From the NCBI RefSeq assembly GCF_023856365.1, contig NC_064555.1, forward strand, positions 12,303,754 to 12,367,753: a stretch of 64,000 nt of DNA. Direction: 5' to 3'. How positions within the stretch are numbered: position 1 is the stretch's first letter; every line of letters starts with the position of its first letter. The translations under genes and the position numbers were made by a program. This document shows, in pieces, positions 1 to 10,726 of the stretch. The notes beneath the pieces were generated by a model. It was not told the origin of the DNA. It did no database searches and was given only the letters and a program-made list of their open reading frames with translations. The DNA comes from Brienomyrus brachyistius. Taxonomy: Eukaryota; Chordata; Actinopteri; Osteoglossiformes; Mormyridae.

Positions 1-601
1 GGATGTTGGGGTATATCTCCAGGTGTGTGGAGTTTAAGTCAAGGGAGGTAATGCTAAGATTATACAATTCCTTGGTGAGACCTCACCTAGAATATTGTGT
101 GCAGGTTTGGTCACCATATCTTAAAAAGGACATTGTGGCCTTAGAAAAGGTGCAGCGTAGGGCCACAAAAATGATTCCTGGTCTTAGAGGAATGTCATAC
201 GAGGAACGGTTACTTGAGCTAAATCTGTTCAGTCTCAAGCAAAGGAGACTGAGGGGGGACATGATCCAGGTATATAAGATTCTAACAGGTTTGGATGCTG
301 TTCAACCAAATAGTTACTTCAGCATTAGTTTAAATACACGAACTCGTGGCCATAGGTGGAAATTAGCGGGAGAACACTTCAAGCTGGATTTAAGGAAGCA
401 CTTCTTTACACAGCGTGTAGTCAGAGTATGGAATACCCTTCCTGATAATGTAGTGCAAGCTGAATCCTTGGGTTCCTTTAAATCAGAGCTAGATAAGATT
501 TTAACGACTCTGAGCTATTAGTTTAGTTCTCCCCAAGCGAGCTTGATGGGCCGAATGGCCTCCTCTCGTTTGTATAGTTCTTATGTTCTTATGTTCTTAT
601 G
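1..601 (+). mobile_element. CR1/L2-type LINE, 3' end with reverse transcriptase tail
   Basis: An open frame at 3-521 encodes the last 172 residues of a non-LTR retrotransposon ORF2, with the motif LYNSLVRPHLEYCVQVWSPY followed by the usual LEKVQRRATKMIPGL stretch. The 3' UTR ends in short tandem repeats (ATGTTCTTATGTTCTTATG), as non-LTR elements of this kind do. The same 3' end occurs at 25.1 kb and 60.2 kb in reverse orientation, so it is a multicopy family. The window edge cuts the 5' part. The clade (CR1, L2 or Rex-like) is a family-level judgement. Confidence 0.88.
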
Positions 602-662
602 AGTTGATAAGGGCTTCTGCAGAGGGGACACTGCATATGTCTGAATAGCAAGAACCAAGTGA

Positions 663-1700
663 CTAGCAGTAAAGGCACTGCAGATGGGATATCTCTTGTA
701 TGGCCATATGGTGGACTGATGCCCCTTTGAGATAAGCTATGTCATGATCGACAGTTCTCAATGCCATAGATTCCGCTTGGCCTACCAGACTGAACTGGTG
801 TGTGGCCTCTGAAAGTATGATAGCACACTCTGCACCATCATCAAGTATGGCATAGGTGTGCAGTGACTTATGGCCATTCCAGATATTAACAGGAACCACC
901 TTTAGGTTGGATGAACCAGCATCCTGTTCAGTAGGAGCATGAGGGGTTCTCTCGAGTCGTATGATGAGATACAAACCTGTACTTGGCTTGGCAATGATGT
1001 GCAAGATGCATTTCCTGACACTCAGGGCAAGCCTTTTTCAGAGTGCATGAAGCAGGTCCGTGACCAGTGCGACTACACCTGCAACATCATTTCCCTTCTG
1101 CAATCCATGTCTCAATCTGATCAACAGTCTGCGTAAAGATGATAGGGTACTGTGAGAAATAATGATTTGTGATTTGCAGAAGAGAAAGTTTTTGCTGCTT
1201 TCTTTACTTTGAGATTAGAAAGAGTTGGCTGTGATTATACCAAGGGTTGGTACAAACTGTACATATCACTACCATGATAGATTGTCACTGATTGCTGACT
1301 CTTGCTTTATCACATGGGGAGGTTTGTCGCTTTTCACTGTTGGTGACTTGTCAGGTGAGTTCCATTGAGCCATCTTATTAGATAACCTTTGCACCTCAGC
1401 CTTCACTCTTAACCACTCTGTCAGATCTCCGAGGTTGTATGGGTTTAGACTGTAAGCCTGCAGTCGGCCTTGCACTTGTAGGTGCTCAATGAAATCATCC
1501 CTTATATGTCTGGGAAGTTTACTTAACAATCTGTCTACGTGACCCGTTGACATAAGCTCAAGTCCATTTGGGCCTTCCAAGGAAGTGAGCCAACAGGTCT
1601 ACTCGTAAAGCAAAGTTTTGGAACACCTTTGAATCTCCTACTTTGACATCAGGCGAGTTCAAAATGTATGTATACATATAATCCGTAGAAGCACTCAAAA
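663..1700 (-). mobile_element. Degenerate BEL/Pao-like LTR retrotransposon (gag-protease part)
   Basis: Three broken minus-strand frames read in gag-to-protease order. About 1560-1680 gives PDVKVGDSKVFQNFALRV. 1269-1580 gives a gag-like block with TGHVDRLLSKLPRHIRDDF. The next 265 bases hold a Cys/His-rich stretch resembling zinc knuckles. 663-1004 then gives a retropepsin-like NLKVVPVNIWNG and YAILDDGAECAIIL. The frames are offset from each other, so the element is dead. No LTRs or reverse transcriptase were found. Assignment to BEL/Pao rests on recognition of these blocks, not on a search. Confidence 0.6.
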
Positions 1701-1961
1701 ACTCAAAATGTAACACATAAAATATAACATATAACACTTTATTACTTCTCATTTAGAGCAACCTACATTACTCATGTACTCATCTGCTGTTTCCCCACAA
1801 GTGCTGAACAGACAAAGAGAACACGACTTGAATGCAAGCTGAGGACTCTTAAGGACCACTTATAGCAGTTCTGCCAACTGCCTGACTAGGATGCATAATC
1901 CACAGTTACATGCTGCCATCTAGTGGTGAAAAATGGGAATTCAGAACATTAGCAAACAGAG

Positions 1962-2200
1962 GCCTGGGTTAGGGTTAGAAAAAGTATGGCATTTTCAGGC
2001 ATCAACATGTGTTTTTATGAAAGGTCTGCTACCCAGTTGGATAGAAAACCACAGTTTAGCATGCTTTAGAAGCATATTTTCTACTTTCCAACAACCTGTT
2101 GTTTCACCCCAAGTCCCCAAATTAGGGTTATCGTTAACAAACTGAGGCTAAGGTTAGGGTTAGGCAAAGTATGGCATTTTCAGGCATCAACATGTACCCC
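1962..2200. repeat. Direct repeat of about 50 bp with TTAGGG-like units
   Basis: A block GGTTAGGGTTAG plus AAAGTATGGCATTTTCAGGC and CATCAACATGT occurs at about 1966-2011 and again at about 2150-2195, roughly 184 bases apart in the same orientation. The TTAGGG runs are only two units long. The intervening sequence shows no gene. Confidence 0.7.
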
Positions 2201-4860
2201 AAACTTTTTTTTTCAGGATCCTTGGATTCCAAGCCTGTGTACCTGATAATGTATCTTTCATGAATCCCATTGCATGTTTAAAAGGGCCAGTCTGTCATCC
2301 ATTGCACAGAACGTGTATGAACCCAAAAAGATCTGCCAAGATGCATCATGCTGAATCTTGACTGTCTACCAGGATTTTGACCAGGTCTTACGTTTGTAAC
2401 AAAAATAACATCTGTTTAGGAAACCTTCAGGAAAACACTCAAGTCTCAAAAAGAGTCTGATTTACGCAAGTTTCTATTACACAAAGGCAATAATATTTAT
2501 GCAAATTATTAACATAATTCACATGAAATCAAAACAGACAAATACACTAATACATTTGCTTACAATGCTTAAGTAAGAATTTATTTCTACATAACTCTGT
2601 TGTCATGCCTAACATGTACACTGTATAGCCCAGAAAACTTTATATCACCACAATAAGTGACAAATTATTGGACATTATTGATCCGTTAACCCACACAACG
2701 CTAAAGTAAATGTATCAGCTTTGAATGTTCTCATACTGTCTGGTTCACTATCTGACAACTGTATCCAAAGATTATGGGGAAAATTCAAATGTGACTTAAA
2801 TGAATTCTGTGCTTTATGTTCTGTCTCTATTATCTACAGTGCGGAATCATCAGCGACACAGACATTATGTGGAATTAGGTAGCCTTATGTTATTAAGTAA
2901 TGAGAGGGTCTTTTATGGAACCCATGCTTGCAAATAGAGAAAAAGCAGAAGGATGTGAGATGGAAATTTTGTCTGGGAAGCCACCTCTGAGAGCGCAGAG
3001 GGTGTCAAAGTGCTGCCAGGGTGGGGGGCAAATATACACACAGCTTTTAAGTTTTTTTTTTTTATTCTGTGCATGTGCTGCTTCCTCTTTATACTAAAGT
3101 AGAAGCATTTTCCCTTTCATGTTACCAGAGAGAAATACAAAGCTGCTGTCACCTTGTGGGTGGATATCGTGTGAAAATGACCGCACCCTGGTGTGTCACA
3201 TGGACACGAAACCACGTCATACACGTCTTTGCATGCAGTTGGATGGAAAACACACCGCTTCAATATACTTATTTTTTGTGTCAAACTGACGCAAAGAAAT
3301 TCAGAAAATATTTTTATTTTTCTTAAATTTTAAAGCAAAGCATTTACAGTGAAAAGAAAGTGGCCAAACGTCTCTTTTGTGGCCAAAAGTCTCGCTGCTT
3401 CGGTGCATCCCAGTGTTGGCTGGTGAAAAGTTAAATTATCGGTTTTCAGTCGTCTTCTGTTCCTGTTAAGCGACCATTTCTGCACACTGAGCTGTCCGAC
3501 GTGCTGCGCGGTCTGTGCAAAACGTTTGCCTTCAACAGCACATTAACATGTTTCTTGATACAAGTCAAGAAGTGTTTTTTTTCTGTCATGCTTGCATTTG
3601 TGAAGGTTTGGTCAGATACTGACTTTCACTCACACACACAGTTTATTATTATATTATATATGTGATATTACTATATTGGAGCAACACAGAAAATCCAGAT
3701 ATAAGCAAGATATGTAGAATATTGGTGCCTTTAATTAGCTGTTTTCTCACATCTACAGGGTTGTGGTTTGGATTCATGTCCCAGATCTGTGTATATGTCT
3801 GTGTGTGTGTGTGTGTGGGGGGGGGGGGGTCGTGGTGATGGTGGTTGCATCTTCTTCCTGTTTTGTCCCACAGATGTGCGGTTTAGATGGGCTGGTGCCT
3901 GTGGTGTGCCCAGTGACTGACTGACTGGCATCAGTTTCAGAGTGTCACACGTCCTCTGCTTCCTGGAATATCCTCTAGCCTCACTGCAACTTAACACCAC
4001 ATGAACAGCCACGAGAACTGGGTGGGCAGCGATGTTTCATACTACACAGAAATAACATTTCATAACATACATGGCCAAAATGTCACAATTCCTTTTGGTC
4101 ATTTTGAATCGTTTATAATGCCCTGGATGTGTCATTATTATTAACGATCAAATGAAACCGCACATCAGACGCGTTCGATCTCTGACATAAAATCGATTCA
4201 TGGCATCTTAAAAGGCGTGAAAATTCCAAAATATGTCTTGCTGTTATATAGCATAACAACGCCACATTTTGGATATTTTATAGCCGTTTCCCGCTAAAGA
4301 TCGATAGATTGATGACAGACTTCTTTTCATTTGAACATCGTACCTCTCCCCAGAAGATGCGCACGTAGCCTGGACTTACACGCTTAGAAACATTGTAGTG
4401 ATCGCATGGCGCATGCGCACAATAACCATAATAACAACATGAGATGCGGGATTCCAGGCGTGCAGAATCAGGCACTACACCTGTACTGTACTTCAGCTGG
4501 TAAACTTAGAAATGGTTTGCGACACCAATGCTTTTGTTTAAAAAATTAGCTGTCTTATTTCTAGTGGTTGCATCATGCCGCTAGATTCAACCATCTTATA
4601 TATGCGACCGATCTGAAGTGCCACGAAACCACCAAAAGTATGTACGTAGAAAACATATGCACGAACTCGCATGACGAGATCGGCGTGTGTGCAAAGCGGG
4701 AGTTGAAGGCTAAGTGCAAAAATATACTTAAAAAAATAATGGAAATATTTGCAATATGTGCACTACATTCACGGGACGATTTTTGCATTTTTAAATACCT
4801 GCTTGCAGCTGTATTTTATTTTATGTTTGCAAATTTGCAGTAATTTACGAATCGCAGTCC
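2200..4860. other. No gene recognised; contains a (TG)n-(G)n microsatellite
   Basis: Short open frames here show no domain, signal or splice pattern I can support. A (TG)n tract running into about 11 G residues lies at 3800-3829. The signal-peptide exon of the receptor starting at 4881 should lie in or before this stretch, but I could not identify it with confidence. Confidence 0.5.
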
Positions 4861-4862
4861 AC

Positions 4863-4872
4863 GAAAACGAAA
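4863..4872 (+). promoter_or_regulatory. IRF-type motif GAAANNGAAA
   Basis: The bases GAAAACGAAA match the minimal IRF-binding pattern and lie just upstream of the proposed V-domain exon. An 8-base fixed pattern is expected a few times by chance in 64 kb, so this is weak alone. It is listed because two neighbouring immune-type genes also carry such motifs. Confidence 0.3.
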
Positions 4873-4880
4873 GGTGACAG

Positions 4881-6074
4881 GCGTTTCCGAACACGCCACT
4901 GTCTTTGTGGGATGTAGTAATCCTTATTACACGTGCTTTCTCTGGGACATTACTGTGGTGGATCATCACTGTAAAGTGTTAAACAAACTGATGCAATATT
5001 GGATGCACAAAAAGGACAGGCTTTCCAAACGCAAGCTCATATCGCACAAATACAAGAACGGAATTTTGAGGAGAGAAATGGATGACCAGCAGTATCGATT
5101 CCCCCACAGCGATAAGGAGTTAAAGATGAATGATCTACAACCCACGGTTGCTGGAGAATATTTCTGTAATGGTATACAGGTTGCAGTCTTAACTGTGTCC
5201 TTAGGTAAACTCATATTCGCTTGTGACCAAGTGTGTGTTTATGCTGTTTAATATAATTTATCCACATAGTAACTGTAAGTGTTGATAACGCAGATGTTTA
5301 TTAATAATTATAGCCTATGTCCATGTTCCATGCGCATGTATGTCTATTTTTGGCCTTGTTGGTATATCTCTTGATCTATTTATGTTTTGTAATCGAAGAT
5401 ACTGGAGACCACATCACACAGGTCACCACTAAGAAGACTGGTGCAGGTATGTATCATTAGCAACGACGGTCACAACTGTCGCACTTACATGTTTTACTAT
5501 CGCTCCTGGAGGCAGGATTACCAGTTTGCAGTTCTATAAATGGCCACAAGGGGGGTATTTTGAGACATGTTAAAGTATTAGCGACACAGGCGAATCTATT
5601 GTTCACTGTCAAAAACTGTAACGTGAATATATCCGTACATGCAATAAATTTGTGTCACATAAAAATATGGTAGTGAAAAAGTACATTTTAGATGCATGAT
5701 GGGATTGAGCTGTTGTACTTTGTTGGTAGATAAATATTGGGATGGGGAGCTATGTGGGATGTTTAGGATTACTTCATCGAATGTCATGCTGCTATGTTGT
5801 GATTGCAGTTATCGTTTCATTCGCGGAAGAAACTTATTGCAAAATGTGAAATGAGAAATTTTAGGTTTAAGTCACTGTTCTGGATTTATTTAAAGGAAAA
5901 ATTAAATCCGAGGTATTTATTGTATGAATTATTTTTCTTCTTTCTAGATAGTTTTGTAGAAGTTTATGAGACCGAGAACAAAGAGACAGACACAGAACGT
6001 GGTGAGGCACATAAAGCATATTTTCAAAAATTAACCTGAACTACTTATCTATGACACTTGAATGCTTTTGTAAA

Positions 6075-6160
<86 letters not shown>

Positions 6161-7192
6161 ATAACTAAAATTATGTTAGTACGCTGTGATTTTTGCAGGA
6201 ACGTTTAGAAAAACGCGCTTTGGATTTGAACCTTAGTATCTTTTACCTACCCTAGCTGTCTTGAACAACAAATGTATTTTACTGTTTTCCTACAGTAATG
6301 GCCACGGTAGTGATGGGACTCTGTGTTCTGATTCTGTTTGCTGCTCTTGTCTGCCTTTTCTTATGGACCAAAAGGAGTAGCAGGCGCAAAGGAAATATTC
6401 CATTCAGTAGTAAGTGCCGAGAAAAACGGCTGTGTCTCATTATTTTATCAAGCGATTATTATTAACTAAAATTATTGAATTAAACCCCACTGATGGCATA
6501 ATTGCCAGTAACAACCATACCATCGTCATCAGTAGAGGCTGCAAATTGAGCCCATTAACATTAGATAAAATAGTGTGTTTGTTTTAGTTAATTATTGGCT
6601 AAGTGCAATTAATTATTTTTAGCCATTTATTGCGCCAGTACAGGATCTCGGCTTGGTGTCTATCCAATGTGATAGTGACAGTCTTTACAGGGAATTAAAC
6701 ATTACAGTCAGATATTATCTTTATTCAGGAAACGAACTGGAAGCAGAAGGACCAAAGAAACATCAGAAAGGACATGATCTGGGTGAGGTTCAGCCCAGTT
6801 ACATTCCCACTGTTTCATATGAGGTAGATTTTATGCAAGCTGTGTTGACTGATTCGAGGTAACTGATCTGCCAGCTGATATCCTGGGAGCCAGAAATTAA
6901 TTTTACTGTGATCATACTGGTTTCTAGGCAACATGTGATAACCCACAACGAACTTACTGCTATCTGAGCCTGTGCACAAAATTATGGCCAATAAAAATGA
7001 AAAATATCACAGATCATCTTCTCAACATGCATCCAGAAGGTGATTTTTCCAGGAAAACTTCTCTGTTCGGTAGCCATCTGTATTTTCTTTTTTGTTTAAA
7101 TGTAGTATGATGCTTTCACACAGACTTTCATATTTTATTTTGCAGATTGGGAGAGTGGCCATGAGGAAGTAAGTGTATCTCAATGGATATGA
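4881..7192 (+). CDS. V-set immunoglobulin type I membrane receptor (5' end missing)
   Basis: This was rebuilt from six exons. They are 4881-5204 (V domain), 5399-5446 and 5948-6001 (stalk), 6296-6409 (transmembrane), 6729-6782 and 7146-7192 (cytoplasmic). All internal junctions are phase 1, which is normal for Ig-receptor genes, and each donor is GT-type. The V exon has a B-strand Cys (HHCKV), a C-strand Trp ten residues on (QYWMH) and the F-strand signature AGEYFC. The membrane exon reads VVMGLCVLILFAALVCLFLW followed by a basic stop-transfer stretch (TKRSSRRK). The tail ends DWESGHEEVSVSQWI and has no tyrosine motif. A splice donor (GTAAGT) inside the last exon could instead lead to further exons. 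The V exon acceptor at 4880 has a poor pyrimidine tract, so its 5' edge and the missing signal exon are uncertain. The family beyond V-set receptor is not recognised. Confidence 0.68.
6077..6157. repeat. (TA)n microsatellite
   Basis: About 80 bases of uninterrupted TA in the intron between the stalk and membrane exons of the V-set receptor gene. Confidence 0.95.
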
Positions 7193-7209
7193 GAAAATGA
7201 ACTGTGTGA

Positions 7210-9430
7210 ACTCCTACTCGGAATAGGACAAGCGGTTACGGGAAATGGATGGATGGATCGTGCTAAGTGGAAATATTCAGAACTTTTATGTCCTTTACAA
7301 ATGCACAGTAATTTACCCATAATAACAGTAATTGTTTGGAGTAAGGTATGTCATCATTACCGCAAATGTCAGAGTACTTTTCCAGGATCTTAATAGATCA
7401 AGGCCGTTATATGGTTTTTTTTTCTTTTAATTTTTAAAAACTTTTTCATTCTAATGAAAATGTGTAGAAGGAATGGAAGACCTCAGATTAAGGCAAGTAT
7501 GAAGGAGCAGGGACCTTGCAGAACGTAATGATCCGTTGTCGAGTTCCGATGTGTTTTTTGTGCTTTGTGTCCGGTTCTCCGTGGCGGCGTCCTGATCATC
7601 CCTTGTGTGTTATAGTGTTGCTTCTTGAAGAACGAGGTAGATGCACACAAGTGCTGCCTGGATGAAGACACTGATATGCACTATACCTGTTGGGGTCATC
7701 GGAGCTGGAGGGAGAGGCCGTACATGCAAGAGGAAGACAGCCACGTTATTGTCATCTACTCTCTTGTGGCTGATGGAAGGCCAGATCCATGACTGAATCA
7801 CAGGTGGGGGGGGGGTCAGTTGACCAGTTGTTTATCTGATGCCAACAGCAATGGGCCGCCCTTTCTGGTCCTGTGCTGGTTCCACTGACTCACTGCCAGT
7901 TCAAAGATTTGGCACGGCACAGAATCGTGGACAAGAAGCCAACTTGTGTCTGCGTGCATGACTGTGCCCTTAAGTGCTGTCAGCTTTGTAGGAGTGCAGG
8001 GTGGTAGGGATTCTGCGATGTGCATGAGAACGACCAATGAACAGCCATTTATGACGTCAGGTGACTTCTCTGCTCCATACAGTATATATCATATAATCCG
8101 AAACACATAACCACCAATCACGCAGCCTGTCTCTCTGTAGCGAATTGTGCCACTGCAATAGACTATTGAACGTGAATATAATATGGAAGATAAGCGTGGC
8201 TTTTAAATGCGTCACTATAATCCTTCAGTCTCACAAAATGAAGGGTTAAATGAACATGCGGGATGATAAAGAAACGTCTTATGTCAGAACATTCAGAAGT
8301 TTCGAATTTTCCTTGCTTGGTGAGTAATGTTTCTTTGACAAGTGCTGGAAGTTTGACTGAAGAAGACATTTGTTTTATTTGTGTCAGTCCTTGGTGGGCT
8401 TGTATGAAGCTAATCGAGGCTCACAAAATATCCGTATATATGCATACAGTGTACAGTAGTTGTGCTGGTTCCTTAGTTGACCTCCTAAGTGTTGAGTTTA
8501 TTGATATAGCCTGAAGTAAAGATTCCTTGACATAAATTTCAAGACAGTCATGCGTACAATTTTATGTCTGCATGTGCTTGATAAAGATTTGAGTAGGAAT
8601 CTATTACTAAGGACAGAATATGACTTTAGAAGATTTTAGAAATTTATAAAGTAGAACTATGTGTATTAAAGGTCCATCATTAAATGATGTAGAATTGTAT
8701 GAATTATGTATTAACATGTAGTGGTGTAATTTTTTTAAATATAATTTCAAAGCTTTTTGTACTTATTATAACCTTAATGTTGTTGACTGTTACATATTCC
8801 TGAATATGCTATTACTAAAACTTAATAAATATGCAAATATATGTCTTAATTATTCATTTCTTTTTCACTTTGTGCCCTCGGTAACATAATTGCATCAAAG
8901 AACTTAATAAAAATCCTGTGATGAAAACAGCAGTCGGGAAAAATAAATGAGTCTTATTGATGTACAGTATAAAGTCGGTGTGGAGATAAAAGCCGTGGGA
9001 TTGTCTTTTAATTTTCTATGGTAGGTTTTAGTATAACATCAGAAAAAACGTGCTCCATTGTTAGATGATTACCAGCAAATTGTACAACATGATTATATTT
9101 CAGATGCTCAAAACAGGGAATATAAAGATTTTTACTTTTTTTTGTCATTTCCTCATCTTGCAAGGAAAGACGCGTACATTTTCCTGTTTGTTCATCTGTT
9201 TGGCAGTCTACGATGATCATTTTGTGTTTTTATTACTAATGTCTGTGCATACAGTATAATCATATGATTAAATACTGGTTAACCTTGTCTTTTATCCTCT
9301 TTATATAAGTTCACATGCAATAATATTTGGATCCATGGTCCTAGAGTTTGGAGAGAATGTCTGTTTTGCAGGGTTGTCAAATAAGCTGAAAAGAGGATTA
9401 AACTGCAGCAAAAAATGCATGAGAAGTGTG
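7210..9430. other. No gene recognised
   Basis: A SINE tail fragment sits at about 7215-7257, ending ATGGATGGATGG. The rest is AT-rich single-copy-looking DNA with no domain, RNA gene or clear splice pair that I can support. It may contain the 3' UTR or extra tail exons of the receptor upstream. Confidence 0.5.
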
Positions 9431-9436
9431 TATTTA

Positions 9437-9783
9437 CATCTATCCATCTCCCAAAATGCTTATACTTCTGGGTCGCGGGGGGTCCAGAACCCATCCCGGA
9501 AACTACAGGCACAAGGTGGAAAACAACCCAGGATGGGGGGCCAGCCCATCGCAGGGCACACTCAAACACCATGCACTCTCACATGCATTCCTATGGGCAA
9601 TTTAGCAAGTCCAATTAGCCTCAGCATGTCTTTGGACTGTGGGGGAAACCAGAGTACCCTGAGGAAACCCCACGACGACATGGGGAGAACATGCAAACTC
9701 CGCACACATGTGACCCAGGCGGAGACTCGAACCCGGATCCCAGAGGTGTCAGGCAACAGTGCTAACCACTGCACCACCATGCC
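9437..9783 (-). mobile_element. tRNA-derived SINE, DANA/Mermaid-like, near full length
   Basis: Read on the minus strand, it starts GGCATGGTGGTGCAGTGGTT with a pol III A box. The B box GGGTTCGAGTC follows. The body contains GCATGTTCTCCCC and the block around CCCACAGTCCAAAGACATGC, and the 3' end approaches GGATAGATG. This is the widespread fish SINE layout. Truncated relatives occur elsewhere in the window. Confidence 0.85.
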
Positions 9784-9864
9784 ACTCAAGTGTGTATTTT
9801 TAGGCTGTTAAACACTGTGTTCCTCCACTGACATCTAGTGGACAGCAGTGTGTATAGCCTGCAG

Positions 9865-9945
9865 CAGTGTTTCTCAGCCCAGTCCTCCGGGACTTGTAGA
9901 CGGTCCACATTTTTGCTATCTTCACAGTCCCAGCACGGCTGAACA
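9865..9945. mobile_element. hAT-like MITE fragment
   Basis: Begins CAGTGTTTCTCAGCCCAGTC, the terminal sequence of a fish MITE whose more complete copy is at 47188-47372. Only one end is present. Confidence 0.55.
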
Positions 9946-10720
9946 GGACCATATACAGGTCGTCACCGACATATGACTGCGATCGGTTCCATTCGACCAG
10001 GTGCAAGTCCATTTGGTCATAAGTCGGCCCTTTATTTTATATGCAAAACTGATCATATGTATAGTATAGTACATGCCTAGAATACTGTATAATAAAATGA
10101 CAACATCTATAAGTCATATTGTTTGGTGTATTTAGCCTCTTTCTTAGATTAGTTGGCGTGGAAGTCGTTGCTGCCTTCAAGTCCTACTCGGAAGATCCGA
10201 CTACGGAGTTGGGAAATCGTTATTATGATATGACACGTGTTCAAGTGGTTAAGTCAGAGGCGGTAAGAAAGATACTTTACGTTTTGCTGTATTTCCTGTT
10301 CCTCTAGCGCCAAAACGTATTCGGAGTATTAATTAAACTTTTCGTAATCCCTGGCTCAACCAGCAGGTATCTGACAAGCTATATATCAAAGGTTTGTTTC
10401 ACAGTACACCATTTAATAACAATCCCCTCAGCATTCAAAACAATACAGTTTTGCAATCACACGCTACATAAAATTTACTACTTTCAAAAGGTTGTTGAAT
10501 CAAGCTTCACACTTAACTGAAAATGTGTGTGTGCTTCAAAGAAGAGCAAGATGTGACATACAAAAACAAAGCATTCTGATATACTTGTGCAAATAGCAAA
10601 TGAAGCATCATTCCATTTCACTTGTGTTCACTTCTGTGATTAAAGGCTATAGTCATGAACACATACATGCATGTCCTTTCAGCTGCAGCCAGGACTCATG
10701 GTAGGTGACACTGCAGAAAG
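9946..10720. other. No gene recognised
   Basis: Low-complexity-free sequence with no supported coding exon. The 9950-10020 block (GTCGTCACCGACATATGACT) looks like part of a dispersed repeat but I cannot classify it. Confidence 0.4.
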
Positions 10721-10726
10721 CAAGCC

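Noticed and set aside
1962..2165. Interstitial telomere
   Set aside because: Only two TTAGGG-like units in each copy.
4568..4843. 91-codon frame upstream of the first V exon, considered as a signal exon
   Set aside because: It begins with a non-ATG codon, lacks a clear hydrophobic signal followed by a phase-1 donor, and has no domain.
9740..9783. A tRNA gene, because of A and B box motifs
   Set aside because: The boxes belong to the head of a tRNA-derived SINE; no cloverleaf with a proper acceptor stem follows.
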